Position numbers and translations under genes: made by a program
Notes under the pieces: model-generated
What the model was told of the DNA's origin: nothing
The model's database searches: none
What the model saw: only the letters and a program-made list of their open reading frames with translations
Origin: a virus
DNA: 64,000 nucleotides
Strand: one strand, 5' to 3'
Virus record (IMG/VR): IMGVR_UViG_3300030294_000005
Coordinates: 1-64,000 of that record
In this document: piece by piece, positions 8,058 through 17,111 of the stretch
Layout: every line of letters starts with the position of its first letter
Position numbering within the stretch: the first letter of the stretch is position 1

Positions 8058-8703
8058 TAGTTTTATATTCTTTAATTTGAAAACTATTAATTAATTTATT
8101 CATTGGTTTAAATGTTTCGGTTCCTATAGTGGTTGAAGTAGTTAAATCATTAAGATTGTCAAATCCATATAAATCTATATCAGCTTTATTAGGTACTAAT
8201 CCTCCAGATAATGCTAATGGAATATATATCTTATTACTTGCATCATAATATGCTGGTTTAATAGAATAATAGGTTGAATATTGTTTAATTAGATATAGAT
8301 TATTACTTATTTTAATTGTTTGATATCCAAATATATTACCCATAGTACCAGATAATTTTAATTTCCAATTAACGTCAGTATATGATAATAAAGTTTTACT
8401 TACATATAATGAAAAATCTTTTATTATAGCACCATTAGCAATTTGACCATATCCACAATTAATATTTAGATTAGATACTAATACATTTGATGAAAATATT
8501 AAATAAGCTGGAAACATATAAGTTCTAGCCCACCATGAAGTGCCTGAACCATTAAATATTCCACTTCCATTATAAGAATCATATGCATTAACTGATACAT
8601 ATTGCAATCCCGCATTAGCAGTAGTTGTATTTATTAAATTTAAAACTACCATATCAAGACTAGTTTGATAAATACTAGTTATTTTTAGCATGTAATAATA
8701 CAT
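8053..8703 (-). CDS. Probable virion surface or fibre protein
   Basis: A 216-residue protein rich in Ser, Thr, Asn, Tyr and Gly (YNGSGIFNGSGTSWWARTYM, then LYVSKTLLSYTDVNWKLKLS), a composition typical of beta-sandwich virion decoration or tail proteins. The start ATG is 8 bases from GAGGAGG. It lies 14 bases downstream of the structural-type gene at 8718 on the same strand, so they are co-transcribed. No named family recognised. Confidence 0.5.
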   Translation of the reverse strand: MYYYMLKITSIYQTSLDMVVLNLINTTTANAGLQYVSVNAYDSYNGSGIFNGSGTSWWARTYMFPAYLIFSSNVLVSNLNINCGYGQIANGAIIKDFSLYVSKTLLSYTDVNWKLKLSGTMGNIFGYQTIKISNNLYLIKQYSTYYSIKPAYYDASNKIYIPLALSGGLVPNKADIDLYGFDNLNDLTTSTTIGTETFKPMNKLINSFQIKEYKTK

Positions 8704-8717
8704 AGATTATTCCTCCT

Positions 8718-9485
8718 CTATACTGTATACATTATAGGCTGATTTTGATTACCAGCTGATACGTAAGATTCTTTCAATGTAGCCATTACATCATCTCTCT
8801 TAGAAGCTTTATCTTGTAAATCTGATAATTTTAAATCTATATTTGCATATACGGTTTCTAATTGATCATACCATTTTAATTCATTATATAAATATCCAGC
8901 AACATCAGCAGTTGCTAAATCTTCAAAAAGTTCCATTTGTGTTGGAGATATAGTCATTAGATTGTCTGGATGTTTTAAGAAAACATCTATTTTAAATTCA
9001 GGAACTGTCATTGACATATCTGCTCCAGCTGAACTTAATAATTTAACTTTATTTGGAGCTTCAAATTCAAGAAATATTCCATTATTAAATAAAGATACCT
9101 GATCTGCTTTCATTTGAACCATTGCAATATCATCTAATGCAAATGAACTTGCATTAGCAAAGAAATCATATATACCAAATGATTGTGTATTAGATACTGA
9201 ACTTGCACCAAATTCTTGCCATCTTATATCCCTTACTCCTAGTATCTTCATATCACTAGGTATTAAATCTTCATCAATTAAAAAATATCCATTCTTTCTA
9301 TTTGATTGACTTAATGTTACTGGAAATTTATGAGGTATATATCTACTAAAAGTTGTTAATGATAATAAACTTATTATATCAGGCCATTTATCTTTTCTAA
9401 GATATTCTGGTAAATTTAATGGTCTAGTCCCAAGTTTAATTTCTATTTTTGAAATTAATTCACTCATATTATTAGTGTATGCCAT
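8718..9485 (-). CDS. Virion structural protein, possibly neck or connector
   Basis: A 255-residue protein. The N-terminal part, LRKDKWPDIISLLSLTTFSRYIPHKF, then YFLIDEDLIPSDMKILGVRD, resembles neck or adaptor proteins of large myoviruses, which join the portal to the tail. This is from family likeness, not from a catalytic motif. ATG at 9485 is chosen because AAGGAG lies 10 bases before it; a GTG three codons upstream is too close to that site. A helical C-terminus (LKLSDLQDKASKRDDVMATL) follows. Confidence 0.5.
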   Translation of the reverse strand: MAYTNNMSELISKIEIKLGTRPLNLPEYLRKDKWPDIISLLSLTTFSRYIPHKFPVTLSQSNRKNGYFLIDEDLIPSDMKILGVRDIRWQEFGASSVSNTQSFGIYDFFANASSFALDDIAMVQMKADQVSLFNNGIFLEFEAPNKVKLLSSAGADMSMTVPEFKIDVFLKHPDNLMTISPTQMELFEDLATADVAGYLYNELKWYDQLETVYANIDLKLSDLQDKASKRDDVMATLKESYVSAGNQNQPIMYTV

Positions 9486-9564
9486 ATTATTCACTCTCCT
9501 TAAGTTATTATATTGATTATTATATAGTTTAAATATAAAAACTATAATTTGTAAGACTTAATCA

Positions 9565-9650
9565 TTATAATTATATATTATAATAATGAATAAAAGTTAG
9601 TAGTTATCTTTATTCATAAAAAAATTATAAACTACTAAGAGGAGATATTA
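9565..9650 (+). promoter_or_regulatory. Phage promoter motif with 5' hairpin leader
   Basis: The segment has TTATAATTATATATTATAAT then AATGAATAAAAG. It is followed by TTAGTAGTT at 9597-9605 and its exact complement AACTACTAA at 9630-9638, enclosing a 24-base loop, with the ribosome binding site directly after the second arm. Confidence 0.65.
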
Positions 9651-9652
9651 AA

Positions 9653-10186
9653 ATGTATTTTATACAAAATGAACTATACAATATAAAAGAAAAAAAGATA
9701 CCATCTTTAAAGTATAATGAAGAAGATTTTTTAAAATGGTTAGTTAATATTGCATGGCAAAATGCAGAAATGGAAACTGAAGCTCTTTGGAATATGCATC
9801 GTTTTTCAATACAGCCAATATATGAAATGATACAAATGCTAATACATATATATGGATTAAATATTGAGACTTTTGAAAAAATAATATCATCTATTGATGA
9901 TCAAAAACAAGCAAAATTAGAAGAGCAATATTATAAGGTATATGATAGAAATAAAAATGATAATGTTTCTATATATAGTTTTGAATTATTTTCTGGATTT
10001 AGATTTTTATTTGAATATTTCATTACTGAATATGTAAATGGTGAAATATTTACATTAATTGTTTGTAAAGATTGTAGAGAAGTATTTTTTGAAAGAGAAT
10101 CATACTGGCATATTAAAGATTTATGCGTTCCTAAGAGATGCTATAAATGTAGACAGAAAAGAAAGAAACATAATAAAGATATTTAA
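9653..10186 (+). CDS. Unknown protein with C-terminal zinc ribbon
   Basis: A 177-residue protein. The first 130 residues are helical and rich in aromatic residues; the C-terminus has CKDC and, 27 residues later, CYKC followed by a basic tail KRKKHNKDI. Four cysteines in two CxxC pairs indicate a zinc-binding ribbon, and the basic tail suggests nucleic-acid contact. It has its own promoter and leads a run of small genes. Function unknown. Confidence 0.55.
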   Translation: MYFIQNELYNIKEKKIPSLKYNEEDFLKWLVNIAWQNAEMETEALWNMHRFSIQPIYEMIQMLIHIYGLNIETFEKIISSIDDQKQAKLEEQYYKVYDRNKNDNVSIYSFELFSGFRFLFEYFITEYVNGEIFTLIVCKDCREVFFERESYWHIKDLCVPKRCYKCRQKRKKHNKDI

Positions 10187-10203
10187 TTAATGGGGGAATT
10201 CTA

Positions 10204-10620
10204 ATGGAAGAATTAAATGAAATTCAAATACAAGGGCTATGTGTAATGTATGATATTATAAATAATCTAATAAAAAATAATTATAAAATAATAAATGATC
10301 GTACAGCATTACCATTAACATATACTCCTGAAGCATTAGCAATAACTACTTTAGGTGATGTTGTATTATTAATAGACTATATAGGTATATATACTTTATA
10401 TGTAGTTTATGTAGATGTTGATAATATAGTTCATTTATCAACAACTGATATTGGAGGTATAATACATGGTGGAGATAGAAGATTAAATGTTGAAGAATAT
10501 AATAGAAGATGTGTATTTGAAAAGAGTAAAATTGTAAAAGTAATATATTTAAAAGATGATTTTACTGGAAAATTTAAAAGTATTATTGAATTTAATAGAT
10601 TTATTAGTAAATATAATTAA
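10204..10620 (+). CDS. Unknown protein
   Basis: A 138-residue protein after GGGGGAAT. It has a beta-rich middle (LGDVVLLIDYIGIYTLYVVY) that is hydrophobic but interrupted by acidic residues, so it is likely a soluble core rather than a membrane segment. No family recognised. Confidence 0.5.
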   Translation: MEELNEIQIQGLCVMYDIINNLIKNNYKIINDRTALPLTYTPEALAITTLGDVVLLIDYIGIYTLYVVYVDVDNIVHLSTTDIGGIIHGGDRRLNVEEYNRRCVFEKSKIVKVIYLKDDFTGKFKSIIEFNRFISKYN

Positions 10621-10640
10621 AATTTTAGGAGGAGTTTATT

Positions 10641-11177
10641 ATGGAAAATACAATATTCTGTAGAAAATGTGGTAAAGAGGTTACTAAATCAGCAGCATTC
10701 TGCCCTAAGTGTGGTAAAGAATTAATAACTACATCATCACCAGTACAATCATTAGAATTTGCTTTTATGAGGCATAAAAGTTTAGGTAGACTTGATATTA
10801 GTCATATGTGTTCTGAAGTAAGTATAATTAATTCAACATTAAAACTTCAACAACAAAAAATACATCTTTATTGGTTTAAAAGTAAACCTATAGCTACGAT
10901 TCATAATATAATGGATATTGCTTCAATAAGAGTAGTAAGGATCTTTGATATCAGTGATATGATATTTGGTATTATATTTGCACTACTTGGATTTATTAAT
11001 CCACTATTTTTCATTGGTGCTGCATTATTGATTTGGGTAGGCATAGGCAAAAAGATTGAAATAAGGAAATCTAATGGTGCTGTTTTATCAATACCTAGTG
11101 GTAACAGTTCTGCATGTATGCAATTAGCACAGGTAATATCTTCTATCAATAGAGGTATTGTTGTTGATATAAAATAA
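10641..11177 (+). CDS. Zinc-ribbon membrane protein
   Basis: The 178-residue protein begins with a classic double CxxC zinc ribbon (FCRKCGKEV, FCPKCGKEL), as found in host zinc-ribbon membrane proteins. A PH-like beta region follows, then two adjacent hydrophobic helices (DMIFGIIFALLGFINPLFFI, GAALLIWVGIG) and a short cytoplasmic-type tail. Probably membrane anchored with the ribbon in the cytoplasm. Role in infection unknown. Confidence 0.65.
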   Translation: MENTIFCRKCGKEVTKSAAFCPKCGKELITTSSPVQSLEFAFMRHKSLGRLDISHMCSEVSIINSTLKLQQQKIHLYWFKSKPIATIHNIMDIASIRVVRIFDISDMIFGIIFALLGFINPLFFIGAALLIWVGIGKKIEIRKSNGAVLSIPSGNSSACMQLAQVISSINRGIVVDIK

Positions 11178-11192
11178 TAGGAGATGCTGCAT

Positions 11193-11477
11193 ATGAGGGT
11201 TAAAGTAACACTTAATGAATTAATTAAATCACCATATACTGAAAATAATTATAATTATGTAACAGGGACTATTATTGATGAAATTTCTAGCACTGATTTA
11301 ATTACTTATATTAATTCACCAGCAGAGTTAGCTAAAATGTTAGAATCAAAACAATTTATTCTAATTCAAGAAGAGCATGATTATGAACATAGAATAAAAG
11401 ATTGTATAAGTAAAATACGATTCTATTCAATGCTATCGATAAGAAAAATAGAAATAATAGTACCAGATATTGACTAA
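11193..11477 (+). CDS. Unknown small protein
   Basis: A 94-residue protein. ATG 11193 is preferred over ATG 11184 because TAGGAG ends immediately before 11184, leaving no spacing. Mixed alpha and beta, no recognised motif. A strong terminator follows directly. Confidence 0.5.
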   Translation: MRVKVTLNELIKSPYTENNYNYVTGTIIDEISSTDLITYINSPAELAKMLESKQFILIQEEHDYEHRIKDCISKIRFYSMLSIRKIEIIVPDID

Positions 11478-11486
11478 AGTATTTAT

Positions 11487-11520
11487 AATAAAGTAGCTGT
11501 AGTAAGCTACTTTATTTTTT
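11487..11520 (+). terminator. Intrinsic terminator
   Basis: A 12-bp stem, AATAAAGTAGCT and AGCTACTTTATT, with a 6-base loop, then TTTTC, ends the small-gene run. Confidence 0.8.
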
Positions 11521-11598
11521 CTACGTTCCTGATGAAGATTAGGATATATATGATTAACAATATATTAAAGAAAAAATACTCAGAAAGGGATGATTAAA

Positions 11599-14232
11599 AT
11601 GGTATCTATTGGAGATATAAGAAAAAGACAAATGTGTTTAAATATTAAAAACACATCAAGAGATTCTTCAGTTGATTTATTAATAGAAAATTGTAATAAA
11701 ACAAAATCAGTTGATGTTATAGAATCATATTTTAAGAATTGGCCATATAGTAGGAAAGAGAATTGTTATGAATTTACAGAAGCTGTAAATATATTAGAAA
11801 GCTTTAGTAAGAGAGTTAATAATGCGTCTATAACAAATAAAGCAATTAATTTATTTTCGGAGATGGTTTTAACTAAAACTGTAAATATGAAGACTGCTAA
11901 AAAAGTATTGGAATCAGTAAGTATTGATTCATCTTCTTTATTAGAAGAATGCAATAAATATATTGTATGTGATAGAATACTTTCTAATCATGATAAATTA
12001 GTTAAAAAAGGAATTAATGATTTAATGTCAAATACTGGATTACTATCTGAAAGTAAGATAGATGATTACGTTACAGTAGTATGCGAATTTATAGATAATA
12101 TTGATATGAAATTTCCAACAAAATATAATGTTGCATTAGAGAATACACTATATCTATTAGATAAACGTGGAGTTAAATATAATAGAAAAAGTGTATTAGA
12201 AAGTATCAATGATTATTTTTTTATTAATTTAGATGAAGAAAAATCAAGTGCTATGACTATAGTTTTAAAAGAAAGTGCAACATATTCAGATGAGGACAAG
12301 AAATCTATTATTATTGAATCAGCATATACAGATTTAGAAAAAGAAGATGAAGAACTAGGAATAGATTTAGATTTGAATGATGATGGAGAATTAGAATTCT
12401 CTACAGAGTCTGTTGCTGATGAAGTAAAAAATATATTAACTCAATTAAAAGCATTACCTAAGAAAACTCCAGAAGCTTTAAAAGAATTTATTAAGAAACT
12501 ATATACAAAATCAGCTGATAATATAATAGAGGAAACTCCTAACTTTTTAACTTGGATGAGAAAGTTTTTAATTTTTGGTACTATTGCTATATCGCCATAT
12601 CTCACAGTAATATCTTTCTTTGCAGATTTAGCAATGCAGGCTAAATTACAGAGATCCGAAACTGAAAAGATTGTAAAATCATATAAGAAAGAAAAAGAAA
12701 AATCAGAATCTAAGATGGCTAATTGTACTAATGAAAAAGAAAAAGAGAAACTAAAACAATATATAAAAGAACTAGATAAAGATATAGATAAATTAGAAGA
12801 GTATCAAGATACACTATTTAGTGAAAAAGAAATAGAGCAGAGAAATGATGAAGAAATGAATGAATCAGGTGAACTTGATATTCAAAATGCTATTACTCTA
12901 AAAGAATATATCACTATCTATCATCCTAAAGTTACAGCTCAAATGTATACATTAAGATCACAATTAGATGAATTCTTAAAATCAAAATATAAGAAGATAT
13001 ATGAGGCACAATGTGTATTATTAAATTCAATAGAAGAACTTAAGAGTTTTGAACATGCTAATATAGATTCAATATTATCTTATATTGGTTCTGATAATAA
13101 AGTATATGTAGATATAGCTAAGTTCTTAGGATTAAGATATAATGAATTAAATGATACAGATATTAATCAAGAAGATGTATTAAGTGATATATGCGATACA
13201 CTTCAATTAGATGTGGATTTCGATTTCTGTGTAATGTATGATGGAGAAGAAGATATGTATAATATATACCTATCATATAATAAACCAATTTTACTAGCAG
13301 ATGATAGTGATACAGAAATAGAAGAGCAAGTTCATATTAGTATATTAAAAGCATGTGCAATTATTAATATACTATCAGAACAATCATCAAAGATATCAGA
13401 AAAAGATGTAGACTACCTTCTAGATTTTATAGATGATAATATAGATATATTTGATATGGAAACAGTTAGTTGTATTGGTCAGTTTAGTGTTGTGGCTTCA
13501 GATATAATAAGTCCAAAAGTTATAGCTAATTTCTTTGAAGAAAGTGCTAATCTTATAAGAGAAAAAGAATCAGGTAATAATAAATATGTAAAACTAGCAA
13601 AGATTCAAGAAGGAATTAATGGAATGAAAATCTCCAAACCTAGAAGTACAAAATATCTTGGCATATATGATACCTATACTGATAATAAATTATTGCAAGA
13701 ATCTATGGAGTTACTTGATCAATTAACTATTAATGAAACATCAGTAGTTAATATTATGAAAATGGCTCAAGCCAAATTAAAAGATAATATGCAAAAGTTA
13801 TCAGATAAAGATAAATCTGTATCAAGACAATTAGATTTTGCTGTTGATCAAATGGTACAGAAAATGCAAAGGTCTGTTACCAATGATAATAGAGAAGCTG
13901 TTATTAAAGGATCTTTAATACCTTCTGCTTCTAAAGCATTAAAGATTGCACTTGTTAGTGGAGCAGCATTTGCTGTAGCTCCAGCAATAGCAATAATAGG
14001 AGTACTAGGTGGTATAGCTGCATCTAAACATGCAACAGATAAAGAAAGGCAATATATCCTAGATGAAATAGATGTTGAAAGCAAAGTTGTAGAAAAGAAA
14101 ATTCAACTAGCTGATAGATCAGATGATATGGCATCTATGGAAGAACTATTAAAAATACAACAGAAATTAAGAAGAGAAAAATCTAGAATACAATATAAGA
14201 AAAAAGATTACGTCCCTGGAAGAAAAGAATAA
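11599..14232 (+). CDS. Large helical virion or internal head protein
   Basis: An 877-residue protein, mostly helical. An acidic middle (EKEDEELGIDLDLNDDGELE) precedes a hydrophobic helix (FLIFGTIAISPYLTVISFFA) and a long coiled coil (about 360-420). A second hydrophobic segment (LVSGAAFAVAPAIAIIGVLG) lies near residue 800, then a charged helical tail (SKVVEKKIQLADRSDDMASM). Similar tails occur in structural proteins of large phages, as far as I recall. Its place before the scaffold-like and capsid genes supports a head or internal virion role. GGGATGATTAAAATG gives the start at 11599; the ATG at 11590 is too close to the AAAGGG. Confidence 0.55.
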   Translation: MVSIGDIRKRQMCLNIKNTSRDSSVDLLIENCNKTKSVDVIESYFKNWPYSRKENCYEFTEAVNILESFSKRVNNASITNKAINLFSEMVLTKTVNMKTAKKVLESVSIDSSSLLEECNKYIVCDRILSNHDKLVKKGINDLMSNTGLLSESKIDDYVTVVCEFIDNIDMKFPTKYNVALENTLYLLDKRGVKYNRKSVLESINDYFFINLDEEKSSAMTIVLKESATYSDEDKKSIIIESAYTDLEKEDEELGIDLDLNDDGELEFSTESVADEVKNILTQLKALPKKTPEALKEFIKKLYTKSADNIIEETPNFLTWMRKFLIFGTIAISPYLTVISFFADLAMQAKLQRSETEKIVKSYKKEKEKSESKMANCTNEKEKEKLKQYIKELDKDIDKLEEYQDTLFSEKEIEQRNDEEMNESGELDIQNAITLKEYITIYHPKVTAQMYTLRSQLDEFLKSKYKKIYEAQCVLLNSIEELKSFEHANIDSILSYIGSDNKVYVDIAKFLGLRYNELNDTDINQEDVLSDICDTLQLDVDFDFCVMYDGEEDMYNIYLSYNKPILLADDSDTEIEEQVHISILKACAIINILSEQSSKISEKDVDYLLDFIDDNIDIFDMETVSCIGQFSVVASDIISPKVIANFFEESANLIREKESGNNKYVKLAKIQEGINGMKISKPRSTKYLGIYDTYTDNKLLQESMELLDQLTINETSVVNIMKMAQAKLKDNMQKLSDKDKSVSRQLDFAVDQMVQKMQRSVTNDNREAVIKGSLIPSASKALKIALVSGAAFAVAPAIAIIGVLGGIAASKHATDKERQYILDEIDVESKVVEKKIQLADRSDDMASMEELLKIQQKLRREKSRIQYKKKDYVPGRKE

Positions 14233-14244
14233 TTAAATATTAAT

Positions 14245-14278
14245 ATTGTACTGATAAATTTAGGTTTATCAGTACAAT
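14245..14278 (+). other. Intercistronic RNA hairpin
   Basis: A perfect 14-bp inverted repeat, ATTGTACTGATAAA and TTTATCAGTACAAT, with a 6-base loop, lies between two structural genes and ends 3 bases before AAGGAGG. There is no T-run. It may be a partial terminator or a processing site that sets the ratio of the two proteins. Confidence 0.6.
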
Positions 14279-14294
14279 AAAAGGAGGAAATATT

Positions 14295-15236
14295 ATGGGA
14301 ATATATTCTAGTAAAGTAATTTTAGAAGTAAAGAAAACTGTTAAAGGAAAAACTGAAGATTTAGATAAAGATCCAGAAGATGAGCATAAAGACGATACTA
14401 CCCCTGCAACAGATTATAATATAGATGATACTGGTACTTCTAAAGATGATGATGAACCTGAAAAAGATCCAGACACTTCCGATGAAGATAATAAAGATAA
14501 TACCGATACTGATACCAATGATGATACAAATGACGAACATAAGAGTGATAGTACTTCTGCAACCGACTATAATGCAGATAGTGATACTAATAATGATAAT
14601 ACTGAAGATAATAATGATAATACTTCAGAAGATAATGATTATGATATACCTAATGATACAGACGAAAAAACAGATGATACTTCAGATAATGCTGAAGGTG
14701 ATAATGATCAATCAACAGATGCTAATGATTCTTCTACTGATTATTCAGTAGGTAATTCTGGAGAAGATAGTCAATCAGCAACTACATCTGGAGACGGTAC
14801 TGAACAAGACACAGATACTGCTGGACAAGAAGATCCAGGCGATGGGTCTGAAGATAATTTACAGGGAGGTGAAGGTGACACATCAGATTTACAAGGTTTA
14901 GAAACATCATTATTTAAAGATTTATCACAAGAGCAAATTAATATTAAAACTATGGAATTAAAAAATCAGTATTTAGAAATTTATAATGCTATTATAAATA
15001 TTATAAATAGATTAAATAGGGTTGCTAAGACCAGTGATAATATTAAGATTCTAGAATTTGTAATAAAGAAATTATTAGAGCTTAAAGATATATTATATTT
15101 CTATATGGTAAATACATTTGATACTAAAACCTATATAGAGAACTCGATAAACTATGAAGAATATTTAGCAACGTTAAATACTATGAACAAAATACTAGCT
15201 GAATTAAAATCACAGGATGGTAAGGAAAAGTCATAA
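14295..15236 (+). CDS. Acidic scaffold-like protein upstream of capsid
   Basis: A 313-residue protein in two parts. Residues 20-200 are low complexity, dominated by Asp, Asn, Thr, Ser and Glu. Residues 205-313 are a helical domain (LEIYNAIINIINRLNRVAKT, LEFVIKKLLELKDILYFYMV). It lies directly upstream of the major capsid gene, the position held by the prohead core scaffold gp22 in T4. A scaffold or core role is inferred from position and composition, not homology. The N-terminus MGIY is shared with three other proteins here. Confidence 0.55.
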   Translation: MGIYSSKVILEVKKTVKGKTEDLDKDPEDEHKDDTTPATDYNIDDTGTSKDDDEPEKDPDTSDEDNKDNTDTDTNDDTNDEHKSDSTSATDYNADSDTNNDNTEDNNDNTSEDNDYDIPNDTDEKTDDTSDNAEGDNDQSTDANDSSTDYSVGNSGEDSQSATTSGDGTEQDTDTAGQEDPGDGSEDNLQGGEGDTSDLQGLETSLFKDLSQEQINIKTMELKNQYLEIYNAIINIINRLNRVAKTSDNIKILEFVIKKLLELKDILYFYMVNTFDTKTYIENSINYEEYLATLNTMNKILAELKSQDGKEKS

Positions 15237-15240
15237 TAAT

Positions 15241-15360
15241 TGCCATTTTGGTATATTATAGAATAAACTTACAGTTGTTTATTTATAACAATATAATAAA
15301 TTGATAATACAATATTAATACAAATATTAACCAAATTTAAATTGGAAAGGAGATAATATT
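15241..15360 (+). promoter_or_regulatory. Capsid gene leader with promoter-like motif
   Basis: A 124-base gap upstream of the capsid gene contains GTATATTATAGAATAAAC, a variant of the repeated promoter motif, overlapping a hairpin (AATAAAC, loop, GTTTATT). The leader continues AT-rich to GGAAAGGAG. A dedicated promoter would fit the high demand for capsid protein. Confidence 0.45.
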
Positions 15361-17046
15361 ATGCCAATAGTAGGAACCAGAAAAGTTTCAGACCTAGGTA
15401 GAGGATATGTAAATGATCCTATCAATACCTATGCTGCTTCTTTTAGAGATTTAGCCAAAGATATTTTAAATGAATCAGGTACTGATTTATTTACAGAGCC
15501 TTCAAAAGCTTTGCTATTACAAGGATCAAATGAAACAATGAGGAACTTCTTCGTTGAGAATTCTGCAGATCCAAAGAGTATGACTACATCAGAATATGAA
15601 GATCATATTCAAATGATGAATGAACAGTATTTAAATGATAGAGAGGCAATATTAGAGTATTCACCAGTTGGAGGATTTAACCCAGTAATAGGTATGTCTT
15701 TCCCAATTCATAAAAATATTCTAATGAACAATATCTTCGATAAAGGAGCTATTCAAAAAGTAGTAGCATCTTCACCTAAATTTACCATTTCAATGGAGAC
15801 AAGATTACTTATCACTCCAGATGGTAGAGAAATAGATATGTTTAAAAACCAGGATCAAATGACAGCAGCTATGGATGCAACAGTACCAGTTAAGGAAATT
15901 ACAGTTCCACTTCCAGAATTAGGTACTACTGATATGCTTGCTGCAATTGGAGCCGCTTCTACAGACAATTTATCTATAGAAACAAGAGTATCTTATGTAA
16001 AGATAGTTGATTCATATGAAATTGGAGACACTCTTCCTGATAAAACTGTTGCTACAGCAGCAACAACACTTGATAGATGGATTCCAACAAATCATCTTAA
16101 ATTTGCACCAAATTATGGTGGATTAGAAAGAGTTTTTGTTGAATCAGTTTCATATACAGATGTAAAAGGAATTGTTCAAGAAGATGTAATTTCTGGAGTT
16201 ATGAATAAGAATAAGATTCAAATATCCTCATTAAAAGGTCTTGTTAAAGCTGTAAAGATTTCAGCTAGAAAAGATGCTTCTAGTGCTATGCTTCAAACTT
16301 GTAGCGTATCATGGAAAGTTAAGACTGACATAGTTGAGATACCTAGTGCTATTCCAATAAATACACCAATATCTCCTGATGAAGTTAAAGATATCGGTGC
16401 TTTGTATCAGGTAAATCAATTATCAAAAATTATGAGTTTATTTAAAACAGTTCTTGAGAACTATAAAGATGATAAAATCAGACAGAGCTTGGATACTTCA
16501 TTTGAAACAATGGACCCAACTCAAAGGATTCAATCAAACTTTGACTTTGCTCCAAGATCTGGATACGCTTTGGACCATGTTGAATGGAGACATAAGACAT
16601 TCTTCGATTATCTTGATACTCATGTAACTAAGTTACTTCAGGTATTGAATGATCCTAATATGACAGTAACTGTATTTGGTAGACCTGATCTTATCAGAAA
16701 GATTACCCCAACTGAATATACTTACCAATCCCCAAGTGCTATCGGACCTGTTGAACTTGACTTTGTAAAGACAGTTACAACTTCCGATAAGAGAGTATAT
16801 CAATTTATTTCATCTCAGAAAATGAAGGGTTCAGATAATCTTATTATAGTTCTAAATCCAAGAAACACTGATAGAATTATCTATAGGATTTATGATTACC
16901 AGATGTATGTAAGTAATGAAATAAGAAATGCTCAAAACTATGCTCTTCCTGCAATCCATGCTTTTGAAAGATGGAAGTTTGTAGAATATCAGCCAGTACA
17001 GGGTCGTATGAATATACTAAACCCTACTGGATTAATAGAAGTATAA
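15361..17046 (+). CDS. Major capsid protein (T4 gp23-like, HK97 fold)
   Basis: A 561-residue protein that forms the head shell. It has features of gp23-like capsid proteins in large myoviruses: an N-terminal helical region that is usually removed by the prohead protease, a central block (GGFNPVIGMSFPIHKNILMN, then a long beta region), and a C-terminal domain with VTVFGRPDLIRKITPTEYTY and ending MNILNPTGLIEV. Codons are less AT-biased than in neighbouring genes, as expected for a very highly expressed gene. It is followed by a strong terminator. The exact cleavage site cannot be read with confidence. Confidence 0.85.
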   Translation: MPIVGTRKVSDLGRGYVNDPINTYAASFRDLAKDILNESGTDLFTEPSKALLLQGSNETMRNFFVENSADPKSMTTSEYEDHIQMMNEQYLNDREAILEYSPVGGFNPVIGMSFPIHKNILMNNIFDKGAIQKVVASSPKFTISMETRLLITPDGREIDMFKNQDQMTAAMDATVPVKEITVPLPELGTTDMLAAIGAASTDNLSIETRVSYVKIVDSYEIGDTLPDKTVATAATTLDRWIPTNHLKFAPNYGGLERVFVESVSYTDVKGIVQEDVISGVMNKNKIQISSLKGLVKAVKISARKDASSAMLQTCSVSWKVKTDIVEIPSAIPINTPISPDEVKDIGALYQVNQLSKIMSLFKTVLENYKDDKIRQSLDTSFETMDPTQRIQSNFDFAPRSGYALDHVEWRHKTFFDYLDTHVTKLLQVLNDPNMTVTVFGRPDLIRKITPTEYTYQSPSAIGPVELDFVKTVTTSDKRVYQFISSQKMKGSDNLIIVLNPRNTDRIIYRIYDYQMYVSNEIRNAQNYALPAIHAFERWKFVEYQPVQGRMNILNPTGLIEV

Positions 17047-17057
17047 TTTTAATAACT

Positions 17058-17095
17058 AGTCTACAGTCTCTTGACTGTAGACTGTTATTTTTAAA
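17058..17095 (+). terminator. Strong intrinsic terminator after capsid gene
   Basis: An 11-bp GC-richer stem, AGTCTACAGTC and GACTGTAGACT, with a TCTT loop, then GTTATTTTT. Confidence 0.8.
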
Positions 17096-17111
17096 AAAGG
17101 AGGTTATTTAA

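Noticed and set aside
14425-14751. A 108-codon open frame inside the acidic scaffold-like gene
   Set aside because: It is the +1 shadow of a low-complexity GAT/AAT-rich coding region, giving an Ile/Met repeat; no ribosome binding site.
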